From Rhizoclosmatium globosum (taxonomy: Eukaryota > Chytridiomycota > Chytridiomycetes > Chytridiales > Chytriomycetaceae): a stretch of 64,000 nt of DNA. Shown piece after piece: positions 23,222-33,235 of this stretch. Position 1 is the stretch's first letter; the number at the start of each line of letters is the position of its first letter. The position numbers and the translations under genes are program-made. The stretch covers positions 186,001 through 250,000 of the forward strand of contig MCGO01000059.1 of assembly GCA_002104985.1 (NCBI GenBank), given 5' to 3'. The notes beneath the pieces were generated by a model. The model worked only from the letters and a program-made list of their open reading frames with translations, searched no databases and had not been told where the DNA came from.

Positions 23222-24856
23222 ATGCCATTCCAAGATACTACAACTGTCTATGGTGAGATACCCCTCTTTCTTGAGATACCCCTCTTTCTCTTACGAAGCT
23301 GAAGAAAAAGAAAATAGATCAACTGAAGCCGTTTATTGACCAAGAAGCCTATGCAAAAGACTGTGAATCCTCCATTGTCATTCTGAAATATTTGACAGGA
23401 TACCACAGCCCAATCCTTCAAATCTTACATATCTGGAAACCACTTCTCCACGCAACTACATCCATCATGACACCTTTTCGTGGTGCGCCAGCATGTGACT
23501 TTGGGTTTACTCCCATCGATGCTGCCCTTCGAACAAAAGTAATCACTCTTACGTCCCTCGTCGCAGAATGCCCATCCTGTTCAGCTTTAAATTGCCGGAT
23601 AGGGAAACTTGGAAAGGCGCGTATCCACTGAAACCGATCGTGTTGACTCCAAGTATGATTTCGGAACGTGAACAAGTTGCGTTGAATGCGGTTGTGGGGG
23701 CGACTGTGATTCCTGCTGCGAGATCTGAACGAACGCGAAAAAAGGTTGTTGAACGGTTTGGGGAGAAGGGATTACAGCTTTTAGGGACATTTATTGCATC
23801 GATGGGTTTGTGTTGACGGAATATGTTTAACAACTAATTGTAATATCAGCTTTAACAAATACCATAACGTCTTTAGTGTGTGTGGATATTGAGGCAGATG
23901 TTCAAAAAGATATGGAAGTGGCATTGGCAGGAACTGGTTGGAAGATGGGACGTCATAAGACAGCTTCAACCACTATGAACGCAAACGACAATCAACAACC
24001 GACTTCATTAACTATATTCAAGCATATTCTGAAGGTTCTGAAAGAAGCGAAAATTACAATGTCATCTTTTCCGTCTAAACCAGCAGATCTGACTAATTGG
24101 ATTCAATCAAAGTTTGGATTTCAACCACGATACCTATCGAAAATGATTTCATTTGAGTCTAAAAAAGCAATGTGTTTCAACCTGCATCTGTCCCTATTCA
24201 CGTCTTCAACAACCCATTCTCCCGATCTTCAGCAACATCCATATTCAATGCCTTTCAAAGATAAACTGATGGTTTCGTTTGTCTACTCTATCGCGATTCC
24301 AAACACGTACCTTGCTTCTCATTTTGCGTTTCTTGCTCATCAACATGGAATATCAGCTGAGTCGCTTCTCGAAGCCGAAAAGCAATCCAAACAACCTTTA
24401 TCAGAAATATCGGAGTCGACAGATTTTATGACGCTTGTGTTAATGGTAACGTCAAGGATAGCCGTTCGAAACTCAGAGTTCTACGATGTTGCGCCATTAC
24501 TATTTCCAGCGACAGGGAATCCAAAGAGTCTACTCGAAATGTTATCACTTCTAGGATCACTTTCTATGCTTCATAGATATACTGCAATGTGGGATGACGA
24601 AGCAGGACTTGAGGCGGACCTTGTTCCTGTGATAAAAGGAGAGTTTGGGAAAGCTGTGGGATTGAGTGAAAGCGAGTATTCTGCCAATTGCTCGAATGGC
24701 AGTACTGTTGGTTTGAGCAACATTGGGGGAATTTCGTACGCAGGATCTAGCGCTCAACGAATGACAGTGCCTGTAGCCACTGCAGTCAGAGATATGAAGC
24801 AGACCCTTAGTCCCGATTCTGCACTGCCATGGGGTGGAGGAGTAACTTATGCGTGA
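23222..24856 (+). pseudogene. AhpD-like protein, copy 1, one-base frame break
   Basis: Exons 23222-23252, 23318-23805 and 23850-24856. The fold is suggested by two blocks typical of AhpD/carboxymuconolactone decarboxylase-like proteins: LRTKVITLTSL followed by ECPSCSA (a CxxC, possible redox pair), and SEREQVALNAV followed by a FGEKGLQLLG helix. The C-terminal half is family-specific and ends in a conserved GGGVTYA tail. At 23613-23615 copy 1 has GGAAAGG where copy 2 has GGAAAAGG, shifting the frame in exon 2; downstream sequence is intact in the other frame. It is either a recent pseudogene or a sequencing error. The substrate is unknown. Confidence 0.6.
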
Positions 24857-25171
24857 AAGATAACGCGTGAATAAATGGCTTTAAGTAATTGTTATGCAAC
24901 GTGAACGAATGATTGAATGCCACGCAAAAGAATTGAACAATCTTGAGAAGGTGTTATTAAAATTGTTGTTTTGCGTTCCTTGCTGTAACTCAGGATACTC
25001 AGTGTTGCCACAAATTCAAGCTAGACTGGCATTCTTTTTTGTTATTTCTGCGACATTGTTTTCTTTCCGTTTTTGTCTCAGATGAGACAAAATACATCCG
25101 ATTGCACAAATTCTTTGTTGTTAATCGTAAATCTTACGAAACGGAATAACGGAACAATCAGCATCGAAACA

Positions 25172-26812
25172 ATGTCAATATCACAAGAAGCTGTCACTAT
25201 CCACCGTGAGACTTCACAACCCATTTTGTACCATTATTATTAAGATAAATTAATAAGATCAATTGGCCCCATTTGTCAACCAAGAAGCGTACGCAAAAGA
25301 CTGCGATTCCCTCATCGTCATTATGAGGTATTTGACAGGATACCGCAGTCCAGCCCTTCAGATTGCACACATCTGGAAACCAGCTCTTCACTCAGCTACG
25401 CTCATTATGACGCCTTTTCGTGGTGCGCCAGCATGTGACTTTGGGTTTTCCCCCATCGATGCTGCTCTTCGAACAAAAGTAATCACGCTTACGTCTCTCG
25501 TTGCTGAATGCCCAGCCTGTTCAGCTTTAAATTGCCGGATAGGTAAACTTGGAAAAGGCGCGTATCCACTGAAACCGATCGTGTTGACTCCAAGTATGAT
25601 TTCGGAACGTGAACAAGTTGCGCTGAATGCGGTTGTGGGGGCGACTGTGATTCCTGCTGCGAGATCTGAACGAACGCGAAAGAAGGTTGTTGAACGGTTT
25701 GGGGAGAAGGGGTTACAGCTTTTGGGAACGTTCATTGCGTTGATGGGTATGTAGCCAACGAACACAGTATTTTGTCTTGGAATACTAACTTGGAATAACA
25801 GCGTTAACAAATACAATGACATCTTTGGCGTGTTTGGATATTGATGCTGATATACAAAAAGATATGGAAGTTGTTTTGAAGGGAACTGGCTGGAATATGG
25901 GACGTCATAAGACAGTGTCAACCACCATGAACGTTAGCGATTTTCGCCAACCGTCTACATTTACAGTATTGAGGCATGTTCTAAAGGGTATCAAAAAAGC
26001 AAAAATTACAATGTCGTCGCTACCATCAAAACCGGCAGAGTTAAACATGTGGATTCAATCCAAGTTTGGATTTCAACCACGATACCTATCAAAATGATTT
26101 CGTTTGAGTCTAAAAGAGCAATGTGTTTCAACCTGCATCTGTCCCTATTCACATCTTCAACAACCCATTCTTCCGATCTTCAGCAATATCCATATTCAAT
26201 GCCTTTCAAAGACAAGCTCACGGTTGCGTTTGTCTACTGTACTGCGATTCCAAACACGTACCTTGCTTCACATTTTGCGTTCCTTGCTCATCAAAATGAA
26301 TTATCGGCCGAGTCTCTTCTCGACGCCGAAAAGAAGTCGAAGCTGTCTTTATCAGAATATCGGAGTCCACAGATCTTATGACGCTAATGTTAATGGTAAC
26401 ATCAAGGATAGCTGTTCGCAACTCTGAGTTTTACGACGTTGCGCCGTTGCTATTTCCAGCCACGGGGAATAATCCAAAGAGTCTTCTAGAAATACTGTCG
26501 CTTATTGGATCGCTTTCTATGCTTCATAGATATACTGCAATGTGGGATGACGAAGCTGGACTTGAGGCGGACCTTGTTCCTGTCATAAAGGGAGAGTTTG
26601 GGAAAGCCTTGGGATTGAGTGAAAGCGAGTATTCTGCCAATTGTTCGACTGGTAGTACTGCTGGTTTGAGTAACATTGGAGGAACTTCGTTCGGAGGATC
26701 CAGTACCCAAAGAAAGACAGTTGCGGTTGCATCTGCTGTTAGTAGGGAAAAACAGCAGAGCCTCAGTCCCGATGCTGCACTGCCATGGGGCGGAGGAGTA
26801 ACTTATGCTTAA
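25172..26812 (+). pseudogene. AhpD-like protein, copy 2, two one-base frame breaks
   Basis: Tandem paralog of the preceding gene with the same exon plan: 25172-25205, 25258-25746, 25802-26812, with a TACTAAC branch site in intron 2. CxxC (ECPACSA) and SEREQVALNAV are intact. Two breaks occur relative to copy 1: TATCAAAATG at 26088-26097 (copy 1 TATCGAAAATG) and CAGAATAT at 26353-26360 (copy 1 CAGAAATAT). Each copy is intact where the other is broken, so the ancestral frame is clear. Coding similarity is kept through both breaks, which argues for very recent loss or base-calling error. Confidence 0.6.
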
Positions 26813-26931
26813 ACGAATACGCATATCAGAATAAAAGTCTCTTATTAATTAATCGGAAAGAGTCCCAAAGCAGAGAGAATGAAGGGGAATTGACAGCCAA
26901 GCAAAAAGAATTCAACCAAAAACCCCAACGA

Positions 26932-27774
26932 ATGGGCAGCACAACAACAGTCCTTCCTCCAGCTTTCTCGAAATGGTCTGCACCACCAAAGAAACCCGAT
27001 CCAACTCCACCGCCTCCGCCGCCGCCACCAGGGCTCTTGAGTGCGATTCCACAGGCTTTGAAGGAGGGAAAGAATACATACAACGATGTGCTAAGCTGCC
27101 CTTCACTATCTATTCCCCGGTGTACTAACGCTTCTTGCATAGCTCAATAAGAACCTTGCCGAAGCTCCTATCATCATGGAACTGGCACATCTCACAAAAA
27201 TGCCACACGCGAATGTCCTGATTTACCTGATTGTTTCAGCCTTGTACGTGATTCTTGTGGCATGTGGATTCTATGCCGGTTTCTTGACGTTCGCGTTGGC
27301 GTATGCGTGGCCGATGGTGCAAAGTTTAAGGGCAGCCGAATCGCTGAAGAAAGAGGATGTACAGTCATGGTAACAGAATACCCGTTTGTCTGTTTGGAGT
27401 TGTAATTAGTCTTATTTTATCATAGGCTGTCATATTGGGTCATTATTTCGTCTCAAACACTGTTCGAATATGGCGGAAAGGTTGGAGTGAGTGTGAAATG
27501 CATAGCGAGTATTCATATTCGATCCATCAGAGCTTATTGAACCTGCTGCCGTTCTATTACTTTTTCAAGATGGTGTTTATTCTTTGGCTGATTATTCCGT
27601 ACTCGAATGTGAGTATCATGTTTTTGAACGAGTCCTCGATTTTTAACCTCATCGACAAAAGGGGTCTTTCGTCATGTATAATCTCTTTCTCAAAACCTCC
27701 TTCCACCGATCAAGAAGCCTGATCCACCTCCGGCGAAGAAAGAGGAGCCGTCGAAATGGGCATACAAGAAGTGA
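26932..27774 (+). pseudogene. REEP/Yop1-like (TB2/DP1/HVA22) membrane protein, copy 1, frame break
   Basis: Exons 26932-27087, 27143-27369, 27426-27486, 27531-27608 and 27662-27774. REEP/Yop1 proteins bend ER tubules with hairpin membrane segments. Seen here: a Pro-rich N-terminus with eight prolines in a row, paired hydrophobic stretches, and the family block around QSLRAAES...VQSWLSYWV, then LLNLLPFYYFFK and IIPYSN. The last exon changes frame at an A-run (27692-27695): one extra A would join LFLK to the LPPIK and KWAYKK tail seen in copy 2. The donor at 27088 (GTGCTA) is weak but matches the intron position in copy 2 and has a TACTAAC branch. Copy 1 has an intron at 27370-27425 that copy 2 lacks. 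Confidence 0.7.
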
Positions 27775-28078
27775 ACTTTATAATCCAATAAACAAGATTA
27801 ATTTTATTCCAGTAATCTATACAATCATCAATCTAAGGAAGGAGGGTTCAACGCAATATATATTGCCAAGAGTTTTAAGGAGTGTTGTTGTTGGGGAAGC
27901 TTGTGTGGCACAGCATTGCTTGGTGTCGTTGACATTTTCCCACCCCCCTCGTTCATTCAAACGCCGATATAAGAACCAGTCAAACCACAATTGTTTTCAA
28001 GAGTGCCGAAAGGTATTTCATGATCAGCACTGGCGATTCCCAGACATCATAAAATCTCAACTAACAGCTAACAACAGA

Positions 28079-28930
28079 ATGACTACAATCACAGAAACTT
28101 ACACTAAATGGAGAGATCCACCAAAGCCTGGAGACCCAGTTAAATTCGATCCATTCAAAAAGTGGAGAGATCCTTCAAAGACAGCTGAGCAAATCAAGGA
28201 AGACGAAGCTAAGGCCGCAGCGCCACCGGGACTCTTGACAACTATCCCACAACTCTGGAAAGACGGTACGGAGCAGTACGGACTGGTAAATACCCACTTC
28301 TTTCTTGCTTTTTATGCAATTATTTAACGATTGGGGTATTAGTTGGACAAGAACTTGGAAGGTGCCTTTTTGATTGCGGAGCTCGCATTCATCACGAAGC
28401 TTCCACATGCACAAGTGCTTATGTACCTGATTGCTGCCGTTTTATATGTTATATTGGTTGCTGCGGATGTATATGGAGGCTTCTTGACGTACATTCTTGC
28501 AATTGGATGGCCTGTTATGCAAAGTCTTAGAGCGGTGGAAGCAAAAGAGGCGAAGGATTTGAAATTGGAATGCGTTCAGCAGTGGGTTTCGTATTGGATT
28601 ATCTTGGCACTCTTGTCGTTGATGGAGCATGGAGGAAAGGTGAGGTTTTGGGTGGAAGGTGGGTTGTTGACACGTTTCTTGGCAGAGCTTACTCAACTTG
28701 ATTCCGTTCTACTACGCGTTCAAATTGGTGTTTTTATTGTGGTTAATGATTCCTTACAGTAACGTACGTATTTTCCTTTTGGTGTGCACAAGGGTTAACG
28801 AATATGACAGGGAGCCTATGTAATCTATTCACTGGTTCTAAAAAACATCCTGCCGCCAATCAAAACGGAAGAAACTCCTTCAAAGAAAGAGGAACCAGTT
28901 GAAGTTAGCAAATGGGCTTATTTCAAGTAA
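28079..28930 (+). CDS. REEP/Yop1-like (TB2/DP1/HVA22) membrane protein, copy 2
   Basis: Exons 28079-28285, 28343-28639, 28686-28763 and 28811-28930 give 233 aa in one continuous frame. Same plan as copy 1: an N-terminal soluble stretch with two KWRDP repeats, hydrophobic hairpins around VLMYLIAAVLYVILV, the family block QSLRAVEA...QQWVSYWIIL, then LLNLIPFYYAFK and a Lys/Glu-rich tail ending KWAYFK. The expected role is shaping tubular ER. Intron positions match copy 1 except for one missing intron. 300 bp separate the two genes. Confidence 0.82.
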
Positions 28931-29007
28931 TTCTCGTCACCAAACAAGAAATGCATTTCAATAACATTCTATTCTATTTTCGTACCAATAAACTCTATCA
29001 AAAGTCG

Positions 29008-30112
29008 CTATTCTTCGTCACTTAGACCATCAAGTATACTAGCATGCACCCAACCTTCTGCGCCACGACCAATCCTGCCTCGACACCAACCACTTGCGTC
29101 AGGTAATGAAGTTACAACGATGTTCATTCCGGATCTGACAGTCAGTTGTCCCTCTTGCATCGGATCATAGTCTGCAATCGCGCTGTACATGGCTGGAATC
29201 CTTGCAATATGCGGGTACTGGTTATATCGCTGACGCGGTGAATAAACAGACAAAGAAGTGGATCCAGAGGGGCCCTCAGAAGGAGAGATGGAGGTGAGTC
29301 AGGCAAGATTCGTCGTTTGGTATCCTGGTATGCGTTAGACTCTCCGCGAGGTCTATAGGCGTGGGAAATCTCTGTTTGTTGGCGTGCAATCGTTTGTTGT
29401 CGTTCAAGTCCATTAAAGAGGTTTTGGGAGGGGTCGAGTCGGACTTGTATCTTGGAGGTTGCGTTGAGGCGGGTGAGGGGTAATTCGATGGGACTTGGTG
29501 AGTTGTCGAAGGGAATATATGGGGGTGGTTGTTCGTCGGCGTCATCTGGGTATGTTTGTTTGAGGAGTACTGGTGTGTTTTGTTTGGGTTTCTTGGTTGT
29601 GTAGCAGTAGATGCCGATAAGCAGAATAATTAGGAGGAGAACTCCACCGGATATTCCTGCAATTAAAGGGATGGATGAGGTTGAGGTCGGAAACGTGGCA
29701 GTGCTGTTCATTGGAAATTGGGTGATGGAGATGGTGGGCTGGACAGTGATGCCGTTGATATTGGAAGTGGAGGATATAGCGTTACTAGTCCCAACGGTGA
29801 TGGATTGATTGATTGCTGCAGAAGGAGGTGGAGGAAGAGGAGCTGGTGCATCTGTGGTGGTTACAGGTGAATCAACAGGAAGGGGAGCAGGAGAAGGCGG
29901 AGGAGGAATAGCATCGTCCAATGCCTTCTGACAGACACTTGTTTGTGCTTCCAACGTGAAACAGTCCTGGTCAAGTGTGTCTTTGTCCCATTGACAGTCA
30001 GTTTTCTTGCTACAATATGTCTTAACAGAACACCGATCAAATGCATCTGCATTATCGAATCCACAAAAGTGAAGGCTTCCGGTGGCGAATGCACTTTTGG
30101 GAGGTCTGCCAT
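29008..30112 (-). pseudogene. Single-pass membrane protein with Cys-rich module and C-terminal SH3, frame breaks
   Basis: Minus strand. The parts in order are: an FCG-type Cys-rich module (30070-29930), a Pro/Ser/Thr-rich stalk, one membrane helix (about residues SGGVLLLIILLIGIYCY) followed by basic residues, a cytoplasmic linker, and an SH3 domain (AIADYDP...GWCRG...GWVHAS) to the stop at 29008. The architecture recalls fungal surface signalling proteins such as Fus1, without sequence evidence of orthology. Two frame changes are needed: at the T-run 30095-30098 (one base short, separating the ATG at 30112 from the module) and near 29282, where an extra GA (plus strand) separates linker from SH3. 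No signal peptide is visible after the ATG. Confidence 0.62.
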
Positions 30113-30228
30113 CGTGAGAGAAAGGAACGGAAGATTACGGGGAAAAAGTGAAGAGGGAGTGGCTTGTCCTTCACAACGGCACACAGATCAAAAACACGTT
30201 TTTGTATTGGTATTATTCATGGAGTAAA

Positions 30229-31053
30229 TTATTTTAGATACAATGGGGCGAAGTCAAAGGAGCTAGTTAATCCAGCATTATCCACAGCATTCATCATTTG
30301 CAACTCCTTTAAGCCACATATCTCTATCGGGACTGGTCCCTGAAAGCAATTATCATTTAAATCAAACACTTTAAGTTGTTTCAGCAGCCCCAGCTCTTTC
30401 GGCAAGACCCCCGTCAGTCTGTTGCAGTCAATCGAGAGTGTAACCAACTTCTCCAGATTTCCAACATCAGGCGACAGCACATCCGTGAGCAAGTTATTAC
30501 TGAGCACTAATCGCTTCAAATTCACGAGAGTATATAATTCCGATGGGATAGCTCCAGAGAAAGAGTTGTACCGAAACACAATCACTTCGAGAGCCTTCAA
30601 CAGCCCAATTTCAGAAGGTATTCGACCACAAAAGCTAGAATTTGTGAGAGACAGAGTTGTAAGCAAGGTACAGCTTCCAATAGCGCCTGGAAGTGGAACA
30701 ATGAAGGGAACTCTTGTCCTCACAAACGACACTTCTTTGCCCAAACACCGTCTTGCAATTGCCCGTTGGAACAAAGGTGGAGCATTGAAGAAGAGACTGT
30801 CGATGTTGGATTGATTGTGAGAGCCATTGTGTTCAATGAGGGACACTGTCGAGGCTGCAAAGGATGTCGATGTCAAGACTGAATTGAATCGGTGGGAGAG
30901 CCTTCGCAGCCTGAATACTTGTGCTACATCAACATGTACGAGAATTTGGATGAGAAGCTCAATTGGAAGTGAACTGAGTTTATCAGATTGAGTTTGACAG
31001 GTGGCAGGAAGGGTTTCAGAGGGACTTGATAGCAACTTCCACAACCATTCCAT
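30229..31053 (-). CDS. F-box protein with plant-type leucine-rich repeats
   Basis: Single exon, 274 aa. An F-box-like segment lies at about residues 28-65 (LSSLPIELLIQILVHVD...LRRLSHRFNSV). It is followed by five or six LRRs of the form G-x-IP-x-E-(I/L)-x-x-L-x-x-L, e.g. GRIPSEIGLLKALEV and GVLPKELGLLKQLKV. F-box proteins recruit substrates to SCF ubiquitin ligases; the LRRs would bind the substrate. The plant-type (receptor-kinase-like) LRR consensus is less common in fungi than the RI- or CC-type. It lies between two related membrane-protein genes on the same strand and ends 117 bp before the start of the SH3 protein. Confidence 0.75.
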   Translation of the reverse strand: MEWLWKLLSSPSETLPATCQTQSDKLSSLPIELLIQILVHVDVAQVFRLRRLSHRFNSVLTSTSFAASTVSLIEHNGSHNQSNIDSLFFNAPPLFQRAIARRCLGKEVSFVRTRVPFIVPLPGAIGSCTLLTTLSLTNSSFCGRIPSEIGLLKALEVIVFRYNSFSGAIPSELYTLVNLKRLVLSNNLLTDVLSPDVGNLEKLVTLSIDCNRLTGVLPKELGLLKQLKVFDLNDNCFQGPVPIEICGLKELQMMNAVDNAGLTSSFDFAPLYLK

Positions 31054-31140
31054 TTTCGCATTACTAATTTACTAATGTCAAAAAACGAAATCTATTATTA
31101 CAAAAGTTCTAAAGTCGATAAATGAGATACATCTAAAAAA

Positions 31141-33107
31141 TCATAAAAGCAAACGGCCCGTCAACCCTTCCACAGTCTCTTGATTCCCCCTCGTCACGCA
31201 AATCGAATAGTCCTCTTCTGAAACTAAAACAACAGGAACGCCGCCGACATCTTCACGTGTCTCAATCTCCCCAATCGTCATTACATCATACATCACAGGA
31301 ACAAGCTTCGACCCGGCAACCTCACGCCATCGTTCAAGACCCTTCCGTTCACTTGCATCGGAATTCTTGCTGAGAACGAGTATGATCCAATCTATTCGCG
31401 ACATGTCTGGCACAGAACTGTCTACACTTGTTTTATGTGTCCAAACGGGAAGTGAAGTTCCCACGCGATCGATGATTGCGGATTTGATTGCGGATTCGAG
31501 GTTTCTTGTTATGGGATCTGACGGCGTGGTAGAAGTGGCGGTGGATGTGTTGTGGAGGAATAAGAGTGTGAGGGAAGTTCTTTGGTTTGCAGTTGGTTTC
31601 TTGGTATCCATGTCGTATACGGTGGTGGTTTGTGCAGCTGCAGAGTTTATCGCCGAGAAAACGTTTGGTTGAGATGAGGAATCGTGATTGGGACTCTTTT
31701 TGTCGGGAGATGATGGAGTGGATTCGTGGCGAGGTGCAGAGACGTTGGAAGGTGGACCGCGTGGGAGACGGCCTGAGTTTGTTCGTGATGGGAGGTTGTC
31801 TTCTTTAGTTGGTGTGGTACCAGTGCCCAGTTTGTAAATTTCTGAAGGGGTTCGTGGGAGTGCTTCTGTGGGAACTGGGACTTCGCTGTATACTGGAGGT
31901 GCTTGTTCGAATTCAGAGTCATGAAGTATAGTTGGTGTGGTGGTAATGGCAGGTCCATATAAATCAAAGATGCCGTTGTTCTTGACTGGAACTTCCGAGA
32001 GGAATCCAGTTGGTCTCCTCGCAACCACATTATAACTCGCAAAAGTATCCATTCGTTGTATTCCCGTGTTATACGTAGCCGATGTTTCCATGCGTTGTAA
32101 AGGCGGTTGCAAAGTGTCTTCAGCTTGAGCCTCAACTTTTAGTGCCACAACTTCAAACAAATCAAATCAACTCACATTCCGCGACGGATTTAGCTCTAAG
32201 AATGAGTTCCTCTTCTTCCTGCTGTTGCTTCTTCCGCTTACTTTTATACATGAACCATCCTACAACGATAAGACTGAAAAGTCCCACAAGCCCAACCCCA
32301 ACACCGATAATAAGAGCCATAGAAGTCCCACTGCTTTCCTTCTGCTGTCCGACAGGTACCGCCACCGTGACTGTAACGACCTTATCGACTAATTGAACAA
32401 CTGGTGTTCCATCAATCACGGTTGTCACAGCAACTTTTGTCACTTGTGTTTCAGCCACGATTGTCATTTGAGGGGTATTATCGTTTGTTGGATTCACGTT
32501 TGCAGCTGGATCTGGGTTTTGGTTGTTGTTTGTTGGCGAGCCTATTTGAAGTGGTGTGGTTATTTCATTTGCTTTCCCTGCTTTCCCCGCCTGCTCCTCC
32601 ACTCAATCGATTATTATGTGAAGTCGATGTGTACCTTGGTTTCCTGGACTTCCGCCGTTGTTGCCGCCCGTGTTACTGTTCGAGCCTCCGTTTGAAGGAC
32701 CGCCGTTATTGACTGGTGGAGGAGGTGCAATTGCAGCGGTGGTTGAAGGTGCAGCTGGAACTGGCTGTGGAGGAGGTGGTGCCGCAGAAGTAGGGACAGT
32801 GGGAGATGGTGCAATAGTGGTACGTCCAAGTGCGGCAGTGGTAGTTGCAACAGGTGGCAGAGGTGGTGGTGGTTGTGGATGGTCTGTGATGACACCTCCA
32901 TTTGGATCGCATCGAAATGGCAGTGGATTCAGGGTTATGCATTGTCCCCGTCCAGTGCATTCAGGCTGTGAGTAGCAGATAGTGTCCCATGAGCAGTTGG
33001 ATAATGCGTCTTGAGCACTGGTTCCACAAAACTATCGAGTATGTGTTACATTAGATGGTTGTCGTGAAGGAATGGAGACGAGGGGACTTGGTAGTGCTTA
33101 CACTCAT
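31141..33107 (-). CDS. Single-pass membrane protein with FCG Cys-rich module
   Basis: Minus strand. A two-codon first exon (33107-33102, Met-Ser) with a GTAAGC donor joins in phase to 33031-32635, then 32601-32176, then a last exon starting at 32135 (or slightly later; several in-phase acceptors) to 31141. Parts: an FCG...NC...C...EC...QC...RC module, a long Pro/Ala/Thr-rich stalk, one membrane helix (ALIIGVGVGLVGLFSLIVV) with a KSKRKK stop-transfer, and a cytoplasmic tail of about 340 residues that I do not recognise. It is a paralog in layout of the SH3 protein two genes away but lacks SH3. The lack of a signal peptide and the six-base exon make the start uncertain; an upstream exon would have to overlap the glycosyltransferase gene. 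Confidence 0.6.
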
Positions 33108-33235
33108 CCTGAAGAAAAGGGAAGGAGATTGGATCGAATTTAAATGGATGGAAAGACAGAATCTCCACTTTCTCAACGTCACTCTTATCATACCATTTTA
33201 TTGCAATAACTTTATTTCCCAACATATACATTTCG

